Shown piece by piece: positions 1 through 8,335 of a DNA stretch of 64,000 bases. Location: NCBI GenBank assembly GCA_934169745.1, contig CAKPOE010000006.1:1-64000 (forward strand), in the 5' to 3' direction. How positions within the stretch are numbered: the first letter of the stretch is position 1; every line of letters starts with the position of its first letter. The notes beneath the pieces were generated by a model. It had not been told where the DNA came from. It searched no databases and was given only the letters and a program-made list of their open reading frames with translations. The DNA is from an uncultured Clostridia bacterium (GTDB lineage: Bacteria; Bacillota; Clostridia; TANB77; UBA1234). The position numbers were made by a program, and so were the translations under genes.

Positions 1-2
1 AA

Positions 3-155
3 TTATCAGAATACGCAGTATCTTCAATGCAATGGGCTTGCGGAGCAGGCTTAGTAAACGGTATTGGCGATGGCAAAATAGCACCAAAAGGAAACGCAAC
101 AAGAGCACAACTAGCAACAATACTAATGAGGTTTTGTGAGAAGTATACAAAATAG
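3..155 (+). CDS. C-terminal end of an SLH-domain surface protein (partial)
   Basis: Only the last 50 codons are in the window; the gene enters from the left. The residues read as the second half of an S-layer homology (SLH) repeat: a hydrophobic 'MQWACGAGLVNG' helix, then 'GDGKIAPKGNATRAQLATIL', the classic SLH ending. SLH domains bind secondary cell-wall polymers and anchor surface proteins non-covalently. The repeat sits at the extreme C terminus, so it is probably the anchor of a larger extracellular protein whose function cannot be read here. An intrinsic terminator follows directly. Confidence 0.85.
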   Translation, partial: LSEYAVSSMQWACGAGLVNGIGDGKIAPKGNATRAQLATILMRFCEKYTK

Positions 156-165
156 TGAATAAAAT

Positions 166-206
166 AAAAAGCAAGAGATTATTTACAGATATCTCTTGCT
201 TTTTGC
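166..206 (+). terminator. Rho-independent terminator after the SLH gene
   Basis: A 14-bp perfect inverted repeat (166-179 against 191-204) is followed by a T-rich run. It ends transcription of the SLH-protein gene. The next gene starts 39 bases further on. Confidence 0.8.
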
Positions 207-244
207 TTTTTATTGTGATAGTCTTTTTGTATAAGAGGGGGAGT

Positions 245-1207
245 ATGAAAATGAAAAAAACATTATCAGTAATATTAGCAATAGTTGTAGTAGTAGCAGT
301 TTGTTGTGCATGTGTGTTGGCGTATAAACACTTTACATCAGAGAAAGAATTGCCAAATCCAAACATTGAGGATGATGTAAATAAAGGTAATAATCAAGAA
401 GATGAAAATAAAGAACCTATTTTTACAAAAGAAAATTATCCTAGAGTAGCAGCTTCAACAGCTATACACCCACTTGCTGAAGCTTTGAAAGAAAATTTTA
501 TTGGAGAAGATGCTAAAGATTTTGAAATTGATTATTTAAATACACACCCAGGTTTTGTTGGTGTTGTTGATGGTACAAAAGATGTATGCTTTATGTCTTA
601 TCCATCTGATGAAGAAATGGCCTATGCAAAAGAAAAGAATGTTGAGTTAGACATAATCAAAGCAACAAATTCTGCTTTTGTATTTATAGTAAATGTTGAT
701 AATCCAGTTAATAGCTTAACATTACAACAAATAAGAGATATTTATTCTGGAAAGATTACAAACTGGAAAGAAGTTGGCGGAGAAGATGCAGACATAATTC
801 CATATCAAAGACCTGTAAATTCTGGTAGTCAATCAGGTATGATACAACTTGTTATGAAAGATACAGAACTTATGACACCACCATCAACGGAGTTAACAGT
901 TGGTATGGGCGATCTAGTTGATGCTGTTGCACAATATGATAATTCTAAGTATGCTTTGGGTTATTCATATTATTACTATGTTGCAACAATGTATAAGAGA
1001 GATACAATTAAAATTCTTGCAATAGATGGAATTGATGCCAATGTAGAAAACATAAGAACAGGAAAATATCCAATAATGACATCTGGTTGGCTTGTTTGCA
1101 GAAAAGACGAACCACAAGATAGTCAAACAAGGAAATGGATAGAGGCAGTAACATCAGATAGAGGCGGAAAAGTAATCGAAGCTGCAGGATATGTTCCAGC
1201 TAACTAG
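245..1207 (+). CDS. PstS-like phosphate/anion-binding protein
   Basis: A 320-residue substrate-binding protein of the PstS-like periplasmic-binding-protein superfamily. It has an N-terminal hydrophobic segment (about residues 5-26) that anchors or exports it, a charged Asn/Glu-rich linker, then the binding domain starting near 'PRVAASTAIHPLAEAL'. The 'TNSAFVFIVNVDNPV' strand, 'LTLQQIRDIYSGKITNWKEVGG' helix and 'NSGSQSGMIQLVM' anion-binding loop are typical of the family. The ATG at 245 is chosen because GAGGGGG lies just upstream; an in-frame ATG at 155 would start inside the terminator hairpin. No permease or ATPase genes (pstCAB) are nearby, so the partner transporter lies elsewhere or the protein has another role. 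The C terminus ends '...GYVPAN', as PstS proteins usually do. Confidence 0.8.
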   Translation: MKMKKTLSVILAIVVVVAVCCACVLAYKHFTSEKELPNPNIEDDVNKGNNQEDENKEPIFTKENYPRVAASTAIHPLAEALKENFIGEDAKDFEIDYLNTHPGFVGVVDGTKDVCFMSYPSDEEMAYAKEKNVELDIIKATNSAFVFIVNVDNPVNSLTLQQIRDIYSGKITNWKEVGGEDADIIPYQRPVNSGSQSGMIQLVMKDTELMTPPSTELTVGMGDLVDAVAQYDNSKYALGYSYYYYVATMYKRDTIKILAIDGIDANVENIRTGKYPIMTSGWLVCRKDEPQDSQTRKWIEAVTSDRGGKVIEAAGYVPAN

Positions 1208-1222
1208 TCAGGAGGAATATAA

Positions 1223-2660
1223 ATGAAATATGATATTAAGAAACTTACATTATCACTGTTTACTTTTGTAATAGTGGCTGTGGCATTTACTGCTACAGCA
1301 ATAGTAACAAAGAATAACAGTAATAATGGAAAAGACGATGGTGGTAACAAAAGCAATAATGATAATAATGTTACTGAAGTATCTATTTCAAGTGATGAAA
1401 ATGCTGGCACAAAGAGAAATCAAAAATATAATCAAAATGATTTAGAAATAATAGAAACGGTTAATAATGGTACAGACGTGTTATATTCTAGCACGTCTGT
1501 CCGTGTATCAGGATTGAAAAACAAAGAAATAGAAAATCGTATAAACAATGAATTGGCTAATGCTGAACAAAGCGTTAGAAACACTTTTGAATCAGAAAAA
1601 GAAGCTGGGGATACGTTATCTATAATAATGAGCGTTGAACGGAAATTTCTCTAATATTTTGTCTATAAGAGTTTTAGGCTCCGTGCGTAATAATATAAAA
1701 CGACAATCATGGGATATAACAATATGTTTAAATTATGATTTGACGACAGGGAATAAAATAGAATTGGCAGACGTTTTTGTACCTAATACTGATATAGATT
1801 TGTTAGCTCAAAATTCTATATATAAGACTCAACTATACAAAACTTTTTCGGACAAAGAAATGTATTTTAACATGGAGTATTGGGAGAATGACAAATTAAA
1901 ACAGCCTGTAAATGAAATCAACGAAAAAGAATTTATCAATGAGTTTTTAGAATATCAAAATGCTGATAAAATTTTCTTCGTTACTTATGAAGGAGTAGGA
2001 ATTGACTATGGAGAAAAAATGGACAAGGAGCAATTTATCGAATTTAAAGACTGTTTAGAAAAAGTTGATATATATTCAAAGTATGTGACTGATGAAAGCA
2101 TTTTTGAGAGAGATGACATAGGAATAAAAAATCTTTATGTATGTTCTAACATATATAAGGATGGAAACGAGATATATTACATGATTGAGGAACCACTAGA
2201 AAACCTTAGGATTGATGTAAGAATAGACGCATGGATGCAAGAAAAATATAAGTCGGATGATAAATTTAAAAGTATTGTTGGTGATTTTAAAAAGAAAACG
2301 CAAGCAAAGAGGAATGAGCTTTTAAAACTTGCAAATGAAAACAAGAACAAATACTATTTCTATGAAGCGAATGCTCTTATTGAAGATTACTTTGAGAATA
2401 TATTTGTTATAGATCACTATGAAGGTAGCGAAATTGTTGGCTTTACTGTGCAAACAAATGAAAATAGTTATGAAGTGAATATGGATGATTTTAATGATTT
2501 TTTTGAAAATAAATTAGTCGATGCGTATGTCACCAAAAATTATTACGGCTTTGAAAATTATCCCCAAATTATACTTACAGAAGAAGAGGCTGTGAAGTGT
2601 AATGCAAAATCAGAAAGTACAGAGGAAAATTATAAAGTTACAACGGATACTAATGAATAA
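1223..2660 (+). pseudogene. Frameshifted RsiV-like (DUF4163/DUF3298-type) membrane-anchored protein, copy 1
   Basis: This is a close paralogue of the intact gene at 2736-4109, but a single extra base near 1634-1637 breaks the frame. The first part (1223-1654) carries the N-terminal transmembrane anchor and a low-complexity Asn/Asp linker. The remainder continues in the next frame from about 1635 to 2660. In the paralogue the region reads 'NMYVSGNFSNVLS'; here the matching bases read MSV, one stray base, then 'NGNFSNILS'. The motifs 'VRVSGLKNKEIENRINNEL' and 'CLNYDLTTGNKIEL' resemble the DUF4163 and DUF3298 domains of RsiV/PdaC-type extracytoplasmic proteins. AGGAGG precedes the ATG. It could be a real pseudogene or a single sequencing error; the rest of the frame is clean, so any disruption is recent. 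Confidence 0.75.
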
Positions 2661-2681
2661 AGTGGTTTTTGAATATACACA

Positions 2682-2720
2682 AAAATATTGAATGGCGAGA
2701 TAGGATTTGTTCCAGTTAGT
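2682..2720 (+). pseudogene. Remnant of a PstS-like gene tail in front of the second RsiV-like copy
   Basis: Immediately upstream of the second RsiV-like gene, one frame reads 'KILNGEIGFVPVS'. This resembles the end of the PstS-like protein at 245-1207 ('KVIEAAGYVPAN'), and both are followed at the same distance by GGAGG and 'ATGAAATATGATATTAA'. I infer that the duplicated unit once included at least the 3' end of a pstS-like gene. The match is short, so this is inference. Confidence 0.45.
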
Positions 2721-2735
2721 TGGGAGGAATGTAAA

Positions 2736-4109
2736 ATGAAATATGATATTAAAAATGTTGTACTATCATTATTAGTTTTTACGATAGTGGCTATAGTTAT
2801 TACTGCAGGAGCGATAATAGTAAAGAATGGTAATATTACCAAAATATCTATTTCAAGTGATGAAGTCGTTGGTACAAAGAGAAATCAAAAATATAATCAA
2901 AATGATTTAGAAATAATAGAAACGGTTAATAACGGTACAAATGTGTTGGGTTATAGTTCGTCTGTACGTGTATCAGGATTGAAAAACAAAGAAATAGAAA
3001 ATCGTATAAACAATGAATTGGCTACTGCTGAGCAGAGTGTTAGAAATATCTTTGAACAGGAAAGAGAAGATGGCGATATAGTGTCGGTGAATATGTACGT
3101 TAGCGGAAATTTTTCCAACGTTTTGTCTGTAGAAATATATGGCAGTGTATATAATGAAATAAAGAAAGATTCAAAAGAAGAAGTTATGTGTTTGAATTAT
3201 GATTTAACAACGGGAAATAAAATAGAATTAGTAGATGTCTTTGTACCCAATACGGATATAGACTTGTTAGTTCAAAATTATATATACAAAGACCAATTAC
3301 ATGATGCGTTTTCTAATAAGAATGTATTCTTTAATCCAGAATGGTGGGAAAATGGTAAGTGTACATATTTTGCAAATGAGATTGACGAAGAAAAATTTAT
3401 TAAAGAATTTTTGGACTACAAAAAAGCTGATAAAGTTTTTGCTATTACATATGAGGGTGTACAAATTAGGTATGGTGAAAACAAAAATAAATATGCTTTT
3501 ATCAACTTTAAAGATTGCTTGGCAAAGGTTGATATCTATTCAAAATACGTAACTAGTGAAAGTATTTTTAAGAGAAATGATATAGGAATAAAAAATCTTT
3601 ATGTGTGTTCTAATGTCGGCAGGGACGAAGGCAAAATATATTACATGATTGAAGAACCACTAAAAAATCTTAGAATTGATGCGAAAATCACGGGTTGGAT
3701 GCAGGACAAATATAAAACAAATGAAAAGTTAAAAAGCATTGTTAATGATATGAAAGAAAAAATGCAAAGCAAAAAGGATGAACTCATAAAACTTGCAATT
3801 GAGAATAAAGATAAGTATCATTTTTATCAAATGCGTGTGCTTATTCAGAACTATTATGAAAAGGGAGAACTTGAGGGTTTTAGTGTGCAAACAGATATAA
3901 ATAGCTATGAAGTAAGTATGGATGACTTTAATAATTTTTTTGAGAATAAGATGATTGATGCATATACTGTCAAAAATTATTATGACTTTGAGAGTTATCG
4001 AAATATATTACTTACGGATGAAGAAAAAGAAAGGTGCAATGCAAAATCAGAACATAGTATTGAAAACTATAAGGTAATAGATGATAGCAATACAGAGCTA
4101 GTTAAATAG
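2736..4109 (+). CDS. RsiV-like (DUF4163/DUF3298-type) membrane-anchored protein, copy 2
   Basis: An intact 457-residue protein. Residues about 8-28 form one transmembrane helix; the rest is predicted extracellular. A region beginning near 'VRVSGLKNKEIENRINNEL' resembles DUF4163 and 'CLNYDLTTGNKIELVDVF' resembles DUF3298, the pair seen in RsiV anti-sigma factors and PdaC-type proteins. Unlike RsiV, no cytoplasmic sigma-binding domain precedes the helix, and no sigma factor gene is nearby, so an anti-sigma role is not supported. The ATG at 2736 follows GGGAGG; an upstream TTG at 2688 has no ribosome site. It is the tandem duplicate of 1223-2660, with long stretches of identical protein sequence. 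A strong terminator follows at once. Function unknown. Confidence 0.65.
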   Translation: MKYDIKNVVLSLLVFTIVAIVITAGAIIVKNGNITKISISSDEVVGTKRNQKYNQNDLEIIETVNNGTNVLGYSSSVRVSGLKNKEIENRINNELATAEQSVRNIFEQEREDGDIVSVNMYVSGNFSNVLSVEIYGSVYNEIKKDSKEEVMCLNYDLTTGNKIELVDVFVPNTDIDLLVQNYIYKDQLHDAFSNKNVFFNPEWWENGKCTYFANEIDEEKFIKEFLDYKKADKVFAITYEGVQIRYGENKNKYAFINFKDCLAKVDIYSKYVTSESIFKRNDIGIKNLYVCSNVGRDEGKIYYMIEEPLKNLRIDAKITGWMQDKYKTNEKLKSIVNDMKEKMQSKKDELIKLAIENKDKYHFYQMRVLIQNYYEKGELEGFSVQTDINSYEVSMDDFNNFFENKMIDAYTVKNYYDFESYRNILLTDEEKERCNAKSEHSIENYKVIDDSNTELVK

Positions 4110-4111
4110 TG

Positions 4112-4146
4112 AAATAAGTACACTTTTAAAAGTGTACTTATTTTTT
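4112..4146 (+). terminator. Rho-independent terminator after the RsiV-like pair
   Basis: An almost perfect hairpin (AATAAGTACACTTTT paired with AAAAGTGTACTTATT) is followed by a T run. Confidence 0.85.
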
Positions 4147-4147
4147 C

Positions 4148-4430
4148 GTGCGTGAAGAAGCAAAAACATCAAATGATACAAATATAATTCAAATGCAATT
4201 AAAAAACAAGATTAATGAAGGAGACAGCATTATAATAGCTGATGAAAATGAAAATGAACAACTTTCCGGCAGCCACTTTTTCGTTCATTTTTGAACGAAA
4301 AAGTGGCTGCCGGAAAATCGTTCATTTTTGAACGAAAAAGTGGCTGCCGGAAAATCGTTCATTTTTCAACAGAAAAATAGCTGGTGTAAAATATGACAAA
4401 AAGGTTGACAAGGCTGATGAAGTTACATAA
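4148..4430 (+). pseudogene. Gene remnant split by a hairpin repeat
   Basis: Two short coding-like pieces flank the repeat at 4263-4365. Before it (4148-4262) one frame reads '...MQLKNKINEGDSIIIADENE'. After it (4368-4430) another frame reads 'NRKIAGVKYDKKVDKADEV' and stops. Together they look like the C-terminal end of a small protein into which the repeat was inserted. No start codon with a ribosome site is visible. The intact prepilin-like gene begins 55 bases downstream, but I cannot show that the pieces are related to it. Apart from this and the repeat, I see nothing else in 4147-4485. Confidence 0.4.
4263..4365. repeat. Tandem 37-bp repeat with a 25-bp-arm perfect hairpin
   Basis: Positions 4263-4287 and 4292-4316 are perfect inverted repeats around a 4-base loop. 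The right-arm motif (core GAACGAAAAAGTGGCTGCCG) then recurs 37 bases later at 4329-4353, and a third, degenerate start follows at about 4350-4365. The unit is much richer in GC than its surroundings. Diverged look-alikes occur near 9486-9510 and 36440-36475. Confidence 0.8.
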
Positions 4431-4485
4431 AATGGTTGTATGGAGTGTATCTGAACTGATTTTATAAATATGAGGAGGAGCATGT

Positions 4486-4938
4486 ATGGGACAAAAAGGT
4501 ATTTCTTTAATTGCACTAATTGTGACGATAATTGTTATTATTATTTTGGCGTCAATTGCTATTGGAGGAAGCTTTAAAACACCTACTCAAGCAACTTATG
4601 CGAGATTTTGTAATGATGTTGATAGGGTTCAAGAGGCTATTCAGGTTAGTTTCTTGAGTCAGAAAGAAAAAGAAATTTTCAAGGCAAATAAAATGTCTAA
4701 TGAGGAAATATATACATATATAGCCTGTGGCGAAACAGCAAGTACTGACACGAAGAGAATAAATAATGAGCTTGCTGTTGGAATAGAGCAAAGCGACAGA
4801 ATTGATATAACTTTACCTAGCTATGGTACGAGAAAATGGTATGTAGGGCTTACAACAGGTAATGCATATTTAAGCCCAGGTTTTGAGTATGAGGGAAATT
4901 TATATGTAAATGCAACAGTGATGGAATCGGAAAAGTAA
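4486..4938 (+). CDS. Type IV prepilin-like protein
   Basis: A 150-residue protein with a class III signal peptide: a short basic leader 'MGQKG' followed by 'ISLIALIVTIIVIIILASIA', one continuous hydrophobic helix as in type IV pilins and pseudopilins. The usual Glu at position 5 of the mature protein is absent ('ISLIALI'), as in several Clostridia pilin-like proteins with the 'GISLIxLIVTIIVIIIL' signature. The C-terminal part is a small domain of unknown fold. The ATG at 4486 sits behind GAGGAGGAG; another ATG at 4482 is out of frame. No prepilin peptidase or pilus ATPase is near, so assembly genes must lie elsewhere. Confidence 0.7.
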   Translation: MGQKGISLIALIVTIIVIIILASIAIGGSFKTPTQATYARFCNDVDRVQEAIQVSFLSQKEKEIFKANKMSNEEIYTYIACGETASTDTKRINNELAVGIEQSDRIDITLPSYGTRKWYVGLTTGNAYLSPGFEYEGNLYVNATVMESEK

Positions 4939-4992
4939 TGAATTCGGTTTTGTCTAAAAGGTGATTTTATTTTTGAAAAGGAACATGCTCTG

Positions 4993-5024
4993 AAAAGAAA
5001 AAAGCGCACATAAAATGTACGCCT
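4993..5024 (-). terminator. Terminator for the minus-strand lipoprotein gene
   Basis: Read on the minus strand, an 11-bp stem with two G-U pairs (around AAAGGCGTACA) is followed by a T run. It lies just past the stop codon of the gene at 5034-5663. Confidence 0.65.
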
Positions 5025-5033
5025 TTTGTTTTG

Positions 5034-5663
5034 TTACTTAATTAAGTCTTTGTCAATGATTTGGAAGTTTGCTCTATGAATATAGAGTGCTTTTCCGTCA
5101 ATCATTAGCTTTGTCATCTTTGGTAAGTTTTCAGGAATTTCCCAGTAAACTTCGTCACCACTGTATGCACAAATCGGAACACCGAGTTGAGACTGAATTA
5201 CAACCACTCGGGATTTACCAAATAAGTTTTTGTAATTGTTTATGACTTTAGCGACGGATGTTAAGCTCGTAATTCCATAACCAGAACCATTGATATCAGT
5301 AAAACTAAAGTCTACGTCTTTCTTTAAGCCGTCTTCCACAAAGATGATAGTATCACCACAACTTTGGATTTCATCGCCATCTATTGTGATTGTTAGAACA
5401 GAAGACAAGGTGTAATTTGTGGTTGTTGTTCCGTCAGAAGTGTAGCCGGATTCTTTGACTGGATTGCCAGTGATGTCAATCTTCTTGCCGGATACCGTTA
5501 GGAACAGTGCACCATAATTGTCATAGAAATTCGCAGTATAAGTTGCACCGATGATGCTACCCTTGAGAGATTGCACATTGTTTTTCAAAAATGCGCAACC
5601 AGATAAGATTACGGTAAGAACGATAAGCATAGCGACGAGAGTAAGTATCTTCCGATTTTTCAT
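5034..5663 (-). CDS. Lipoprotein resembling DUF5052 proteins
   Basis: A 209-residue secreted lipoprotein. The signal peptide ends in the lipobox 'LSGC' (Cys22), predicting lipid attachment to the outer face of the membrane. The mature part, with 'GATYTANFYDNYGALFLTVSG', 'IDITGNPVKESGY' and 'SSVLTITIDGDEIQSCGDT', matches my memory of the DUF5052 family of Clostridia lipoproteins, whose function is unknown. The gene stands alone with its own promoter (5771-5799) and terminator. AAGGAG precedes the ATG. Confidence 0.7.
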   Translation of the reverse strand: MKNRKILTLVAMLIVLTVILSGCAFLKNNVQSLKGSIIGATYTANFYDNYGALFLTVSGKKIDITGNPVKESGYTSDGTTTTNYTLSSVLTITIDGDEIQSCGDTIIFVEDGLKKDVDFSFTDINGSGYGITSLTSVAKVINNYKNLFGKSRVVVIQSQLGVPICAYSGDEVYWEIPENLPKMTKLMIDGKALYIHRANFQIIDKDLIK

Positions 5664-5770
5664 AATTAATCAAGCTCCTTTTTAAAGTTGATAAAGTAGA
5701 GTTAAAATTGAGGTACCAAAAAAGGTATTAAGTGCAGAAAGCCACCTCCTGAAAAAATTAGTCTACACAG

Positions 5771-5799
5771 AGTATAACACAATTTACATAAAAACGCAA
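5771..5799 (-). promoter_or_regulatory. Sigma-A promoter for the DUF5052-like gene
   Basis: On the minus strand TTGCGT (5794-5799) and TATACT (5771-5776) are separated by exactly 17 bases. A transcript from here has a leader of about 100 bases that contains an unused AGGAGG near 5746-5752. Otherwise the 5664-5979 gap shows nothing I can identify. Confidence 0.65.
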
Positions 5800-5979
5800 C
5801 AAAATTTAGTGCGGAAAAATTGAAACATTTACAAAGAACAATGTTAAAAACTGAGTTATAGTGTAGGTTTCTCGAATTTGTGTGGTAGAATTTGGAGCAA
5901 GATTCAATTTGGTTTTAGTAGCATTAGGAGATATAAAATAGTATTATTTAAATGTTAGGAGATTATGAGGGCGGAAATT

Positions 5980-6576
5980 ATGAAAGTGATATTTAGGGAT
6001 AATATAAAATCATATTTGTTGGTGCTTTTAATAGGCATACTTGCTGGTTTATTAGTAGTGATGTGTTTTCTAATACCAAACAACGAGTTGTGGGCATTTT
6101 CGTACTGGAGCACTGAAACGTTTGGCTTTTGGATGTTTAGTACATCACTTATGGTTTTATTAAGTGAAAAAAGAAAAACAGCCATCATAAATGCTTTTAT
6201 GTATGTATTTATAATGTTTTTAATTACAACCATATATCAATCATACAAAATGTATTTTAATTTCTATACACCGTTTGACTCGAAGAGGGAGTTGTTAATT
6301 AGTAGCATTAACGGATGGCTGTTGTATAGCATCATACCGTCACTTATATGTGGAATTTTGGGAGCTATATTATGGAGTGGACGAAAAAATAAAATATATA
6401 GCAAACTGTTTTGTGCGTTACCAGCAGTATTTATTTTGATAGAAATGATTATCTTGTTTATCTCTGTATTTACTAATCACACAAAATTATTTTCAGCAAT
6501 AACGGATTTAATTTGGTTAATATTATATATTGTATTTTTGATAAAAAATGTTTTTAGAAATAATTTGTGTCAATAA
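5980..6576 (+). CDS. Polytopic membrane protein of unknown function
   Basis: About 198 residues with roughly six hydrophobic helices ('YLLVLLIGILAGLLVVMCFL', 'FGFWMFSTSLMVLL', 'AIINAFMYVFIMFLITTIY', 'WLLYSIIPSLICGILGAILW', 'VFILIEMIILFISVF', 'LIWLILYIVFLI'). There is no catalytic motif I recognise. GAGGG lies 8 bases before the ATG at 5980; an in-frame ATG at 5965 has AGGAG only 3 bases upstream and is less likely. It may be a small integral membrane protein of the kind annotated as DUF in Clostridia. No obvious partner gene. Confidence 0.6.
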   Translation: MKVIFRDNIKSYLLVLLIGILAGLLVVMCFLIPNNELWAFSYWSTETFGFWMFSTSLMVLLSEKRKTAIINAFMYVFIMFLITTIYQSYKMYFNFYTPFDSKRELLISSINGWLLYSIIPSLICGILGAILWSGRKNKIYSKLFCALPAVFILIEMIILFISVFTNHTKLFSAITDLIWLILYIVFLIKNVFRNNLCQ

Positions 6577-6664
6577 TAAAGAATTCAAAGGAGGAGTTAT
6601 ACAAGATAAAGATTATGTTTTGGGTTTTGATGAATTAATAACAGAAAAAACAAATGACGTCTAA
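6548..6664 (+). pseudogene. Short ORF, possible gene remnant
   Basis: A 38-codon reading frame overlaps the end of the membrane-protein gene and ends '...YVLGFDELITEKTNDV'. It has no ribosome site and resembles the tail of a larger protein rather than a complete small gene. An AGGAGG at 6590-6595 lies inside it without a suitable start codon following. Low confidence. Confidence 0.25.
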
Positions 6665-6696
6665 GCAAAAAATATAATTTGAAGAGGAGGAGAAAA

Positions 6697-7761
6697 ATGA
6701 AAAAAAGTTTAGGATGTGTTTTCATATCTTTAATCATCTTATTTGGAATTATTATGATTGACACAGTACAAGCAAAGGTATTTAATAGTAAGCCAATCAT
6801 TAGAATAGTCGAAGATTATAATGGTGGAAATTTATATCAAAAATATAAAGGAATATTGGTAGATACGTATGTATTTACTGATAGTAGTCAAAAAACTTAT
6901 TTTAAATGGGAAAGAAAAGATAGGAGAGAAAGCAAAATATTAAGTTTTGAAAAAAACGGATGTTTCATGTCTTTACCGGTAGAGTATGAGAGTATGATAA
7001 TAGTCAATCCTGAAAACTCAGAATCTTATTTTGAAAATTCACTATTTGATGTTTATTATAAAACGGCTTATGAAGAGGGAATAAGGAATGGTTTTACTTT
7101 TGGGCATTTGTTTACAATTTTACAATTGAATAGAGCAGATTATGAACAATACCTTACTGATGGCGATATGGTAAACGAGTATGCATTTGCATCTGACGGA
7201 AACTACTATTACATAATGAATCTCCCCTCGGACATACAGGTTTTAAATATAGAAGATGTAGAACAATATAGTAACGTGTCAAAGTCTTGTCAAAAAAGTG
7301 CGATAGAAACAATTATTCAAATGAATGGTTTTTACGAATACGATGACAATCAATTTTGGAAGAGTTCTGAAACATATAGCGGTGATCATATTTACTTTAA
7401 ATATTATCCATATCATGCATACGATGAAACAGAAACGGATGAGGATAAGGATATATACTTCACACTAATGTTATCTCAACCTGTTAAAAAGGGTGTTGGA
7501 GGAGTTTGGTGTGTTGAAAGAGTATATGACGCACCTAAATATGGCTACGTATATGCTGTTTTTCCAGATAATAAACCGTTCTCGGCAATGCAAACATATA
7601 CAAAGCAACAAAATATGTGTGATAGTGGTGAAGAACAAGAATTGTTAAACCCAGCAAGCGTTGCACTGTTATTTATTCATTCGTATTATGGACATACAAA
7701 AGCTACTTTAGACAGTTTGGAAAAAGTCCAAACCCCACCTAGTGGTGATTTTAGATTTTAA
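6697..7761 (+). CDS. Secreted protein of unknown function
   Basis: A 354-residue protein with a clear Sec signal peptide (residues 1-26, 'ISLIILFGIIMIDTVQA', likely cleaved after Ala26). The mature protein is rich in Tyr, Asp and Glu. I do not recognise a domain. The ATG at 6697 follows AGAGGAGGAG; the upstream in-frame TTG lies inside that ribosome site. It follows the membrane protein at 5980-6576 in the same direction and may be co-transcribed. Confidence 0.6.
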   Translation: MKKSLGCVFISLIILFGIIMIDTVQAKVFNSKPIIRIVEDYNGGNLYQKYKGILVDTYVFTDSSQKTYFKWERKDRRESKILSFEKNGCFMSLPVEYESMIIVNPENSESYFENSLFDVYYKTAYEEGIRNGFTFGHLFTILQLNRADYEQYLTDGDMVNEYAFASDGNYYYIMNLPSDIQVLNIEDVEQYSNVSKSCQKSAIETIIQMNGFYEYDDNQFWKSSETYSGDHIYFKYYPYHAYDETETDEDKDIYFTLMLSQPVKKGVGGVWCVERVYDAPKYGYVYAVFPDNKPFSAMQTYTKQQNMCDSGEEQELLNPASVALLFIHSYYGHTKATLDSLEKVQTPPSGDFRF

Positions 7762-7863
7762 TACTTGGTTTAGGAGTATCATAAAAATCTTAAAATCATA
7801 TATAATAGAGAGTAATAAAAAGGAGTATCCCCGTTTCTTGTTTTTCTTAATTGAAGATTTTAC

Positions 7864-7892
7864 TTGACAATTGTTTTTGCTACATATAAAAT
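7864..7892 (+). promoter_or_regulatory. Sigma-A promoter of the perR-like operon
   Basis: TTGACA (7864-7869) and TAAAAT (7887-7892) are spaced by 17 bases, just upstream of the dyad operator and the Fur-family gene. Confidence 0.8.
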
Positions 7893-7898
7893 AAAGGC

Positions 7899-7921
7899 AA
7901 AATAGGAATTATTCTTATTTT
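7899..7921. promoter_or_regulatory. Dyad operator, probable PerR/Fur box
   Basis: AAAATAGGAAT and ATTCTTATTTT form an 11-1-11 inverted repeat with one mismatch, placed just downstream of the -10 element and before the ribosome site. Its position over the likely transcription start and its AT-rich Fur/PerR-like symmetry suggest autoregulation of the operon by the encoded repressor. Confidence 0.65.
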
Positions 7922-7936
7922 TGAAAGAAGGAGTTT

Positions 7937-8332
7937 ATGAAAAACTATTCAAAACAAAGAGAAGATTTGTTAAGCGTTTTAAAAAATTCCAAATCACACC
8001 CAACTGCTGAAGAACTCTATAATAGTATAAAGAAAAAAATTCCAAGTGTTAGTAGAGGGACAGTGTATAGAAATTTAAAAAATTTAGTGGATGAGGGGTA
8101 TATTATAAAAATTTCTATAGCGGATGGAGCAGACAGATATGATTACATTCACAAAAAGCATAATCATATTATTTGTAAATATTGCGGAATGATTAAAGAT
8201 TTTGAGTATGATTTTGATTTGAAAAATGTAAAACTATCAGTAATTAAACAAACGGAGATGGATCCTTTATTAGATGGTGTGATTGTATATGGAATTTGTG
8301 GAAAATGCAAGGAAAAAATAGGGAGGAGTTAA
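7937..8332 (+). CDS. perR: Fur-family repressor, probably PerR-type
   Basis: 131 residues, the usual length for Fur/PerR. The N-terminal winged helix includes 'HPTAEELYNSIKKKIPSVSRGTVYRNLKNLVDEG', a textbook Fur-family recognition segment. The C-terminal dimer domain has 'HKKHNHIICKYCG' (metal-binding His and CxxC) and a second CxxC, 'GICGKC', for structural zinc. PerR proteins sense peroxide through metal-catalysed oxidation of a histidine and release their operators. Position directly ahead of rubrerythrin and desulfoferrodoxin supports PerR rather than an iron-uptake Fur. AGAAGGAG precedes the ATG. Confidence 0.85.
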   Translation: MKNYSKQREDLLSVLKNSKSHPTAEELYNSIKKKIPSVSRGTVYRNLKNLVDEGYIIKISIADGADRYDYIHKKHNHIICKYCGMIKDFEYDFDLKNVKLSVIKQTEMDPLLDGVIVYGICGKCKEKIGRS

Positions 8333-8335
8333 ATT

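Noticed and set aside
1204..4109. RsiV anti-sigma factor system
   Set aside because: The extracellular domains look RsiV-like, but there is no cytoplasmic sigma-binding part and no sigma factor gene nearby.
4263..4365. CRISPR array
   Set aside because: The units are adjacent without unique spacers and there are no cas genes.
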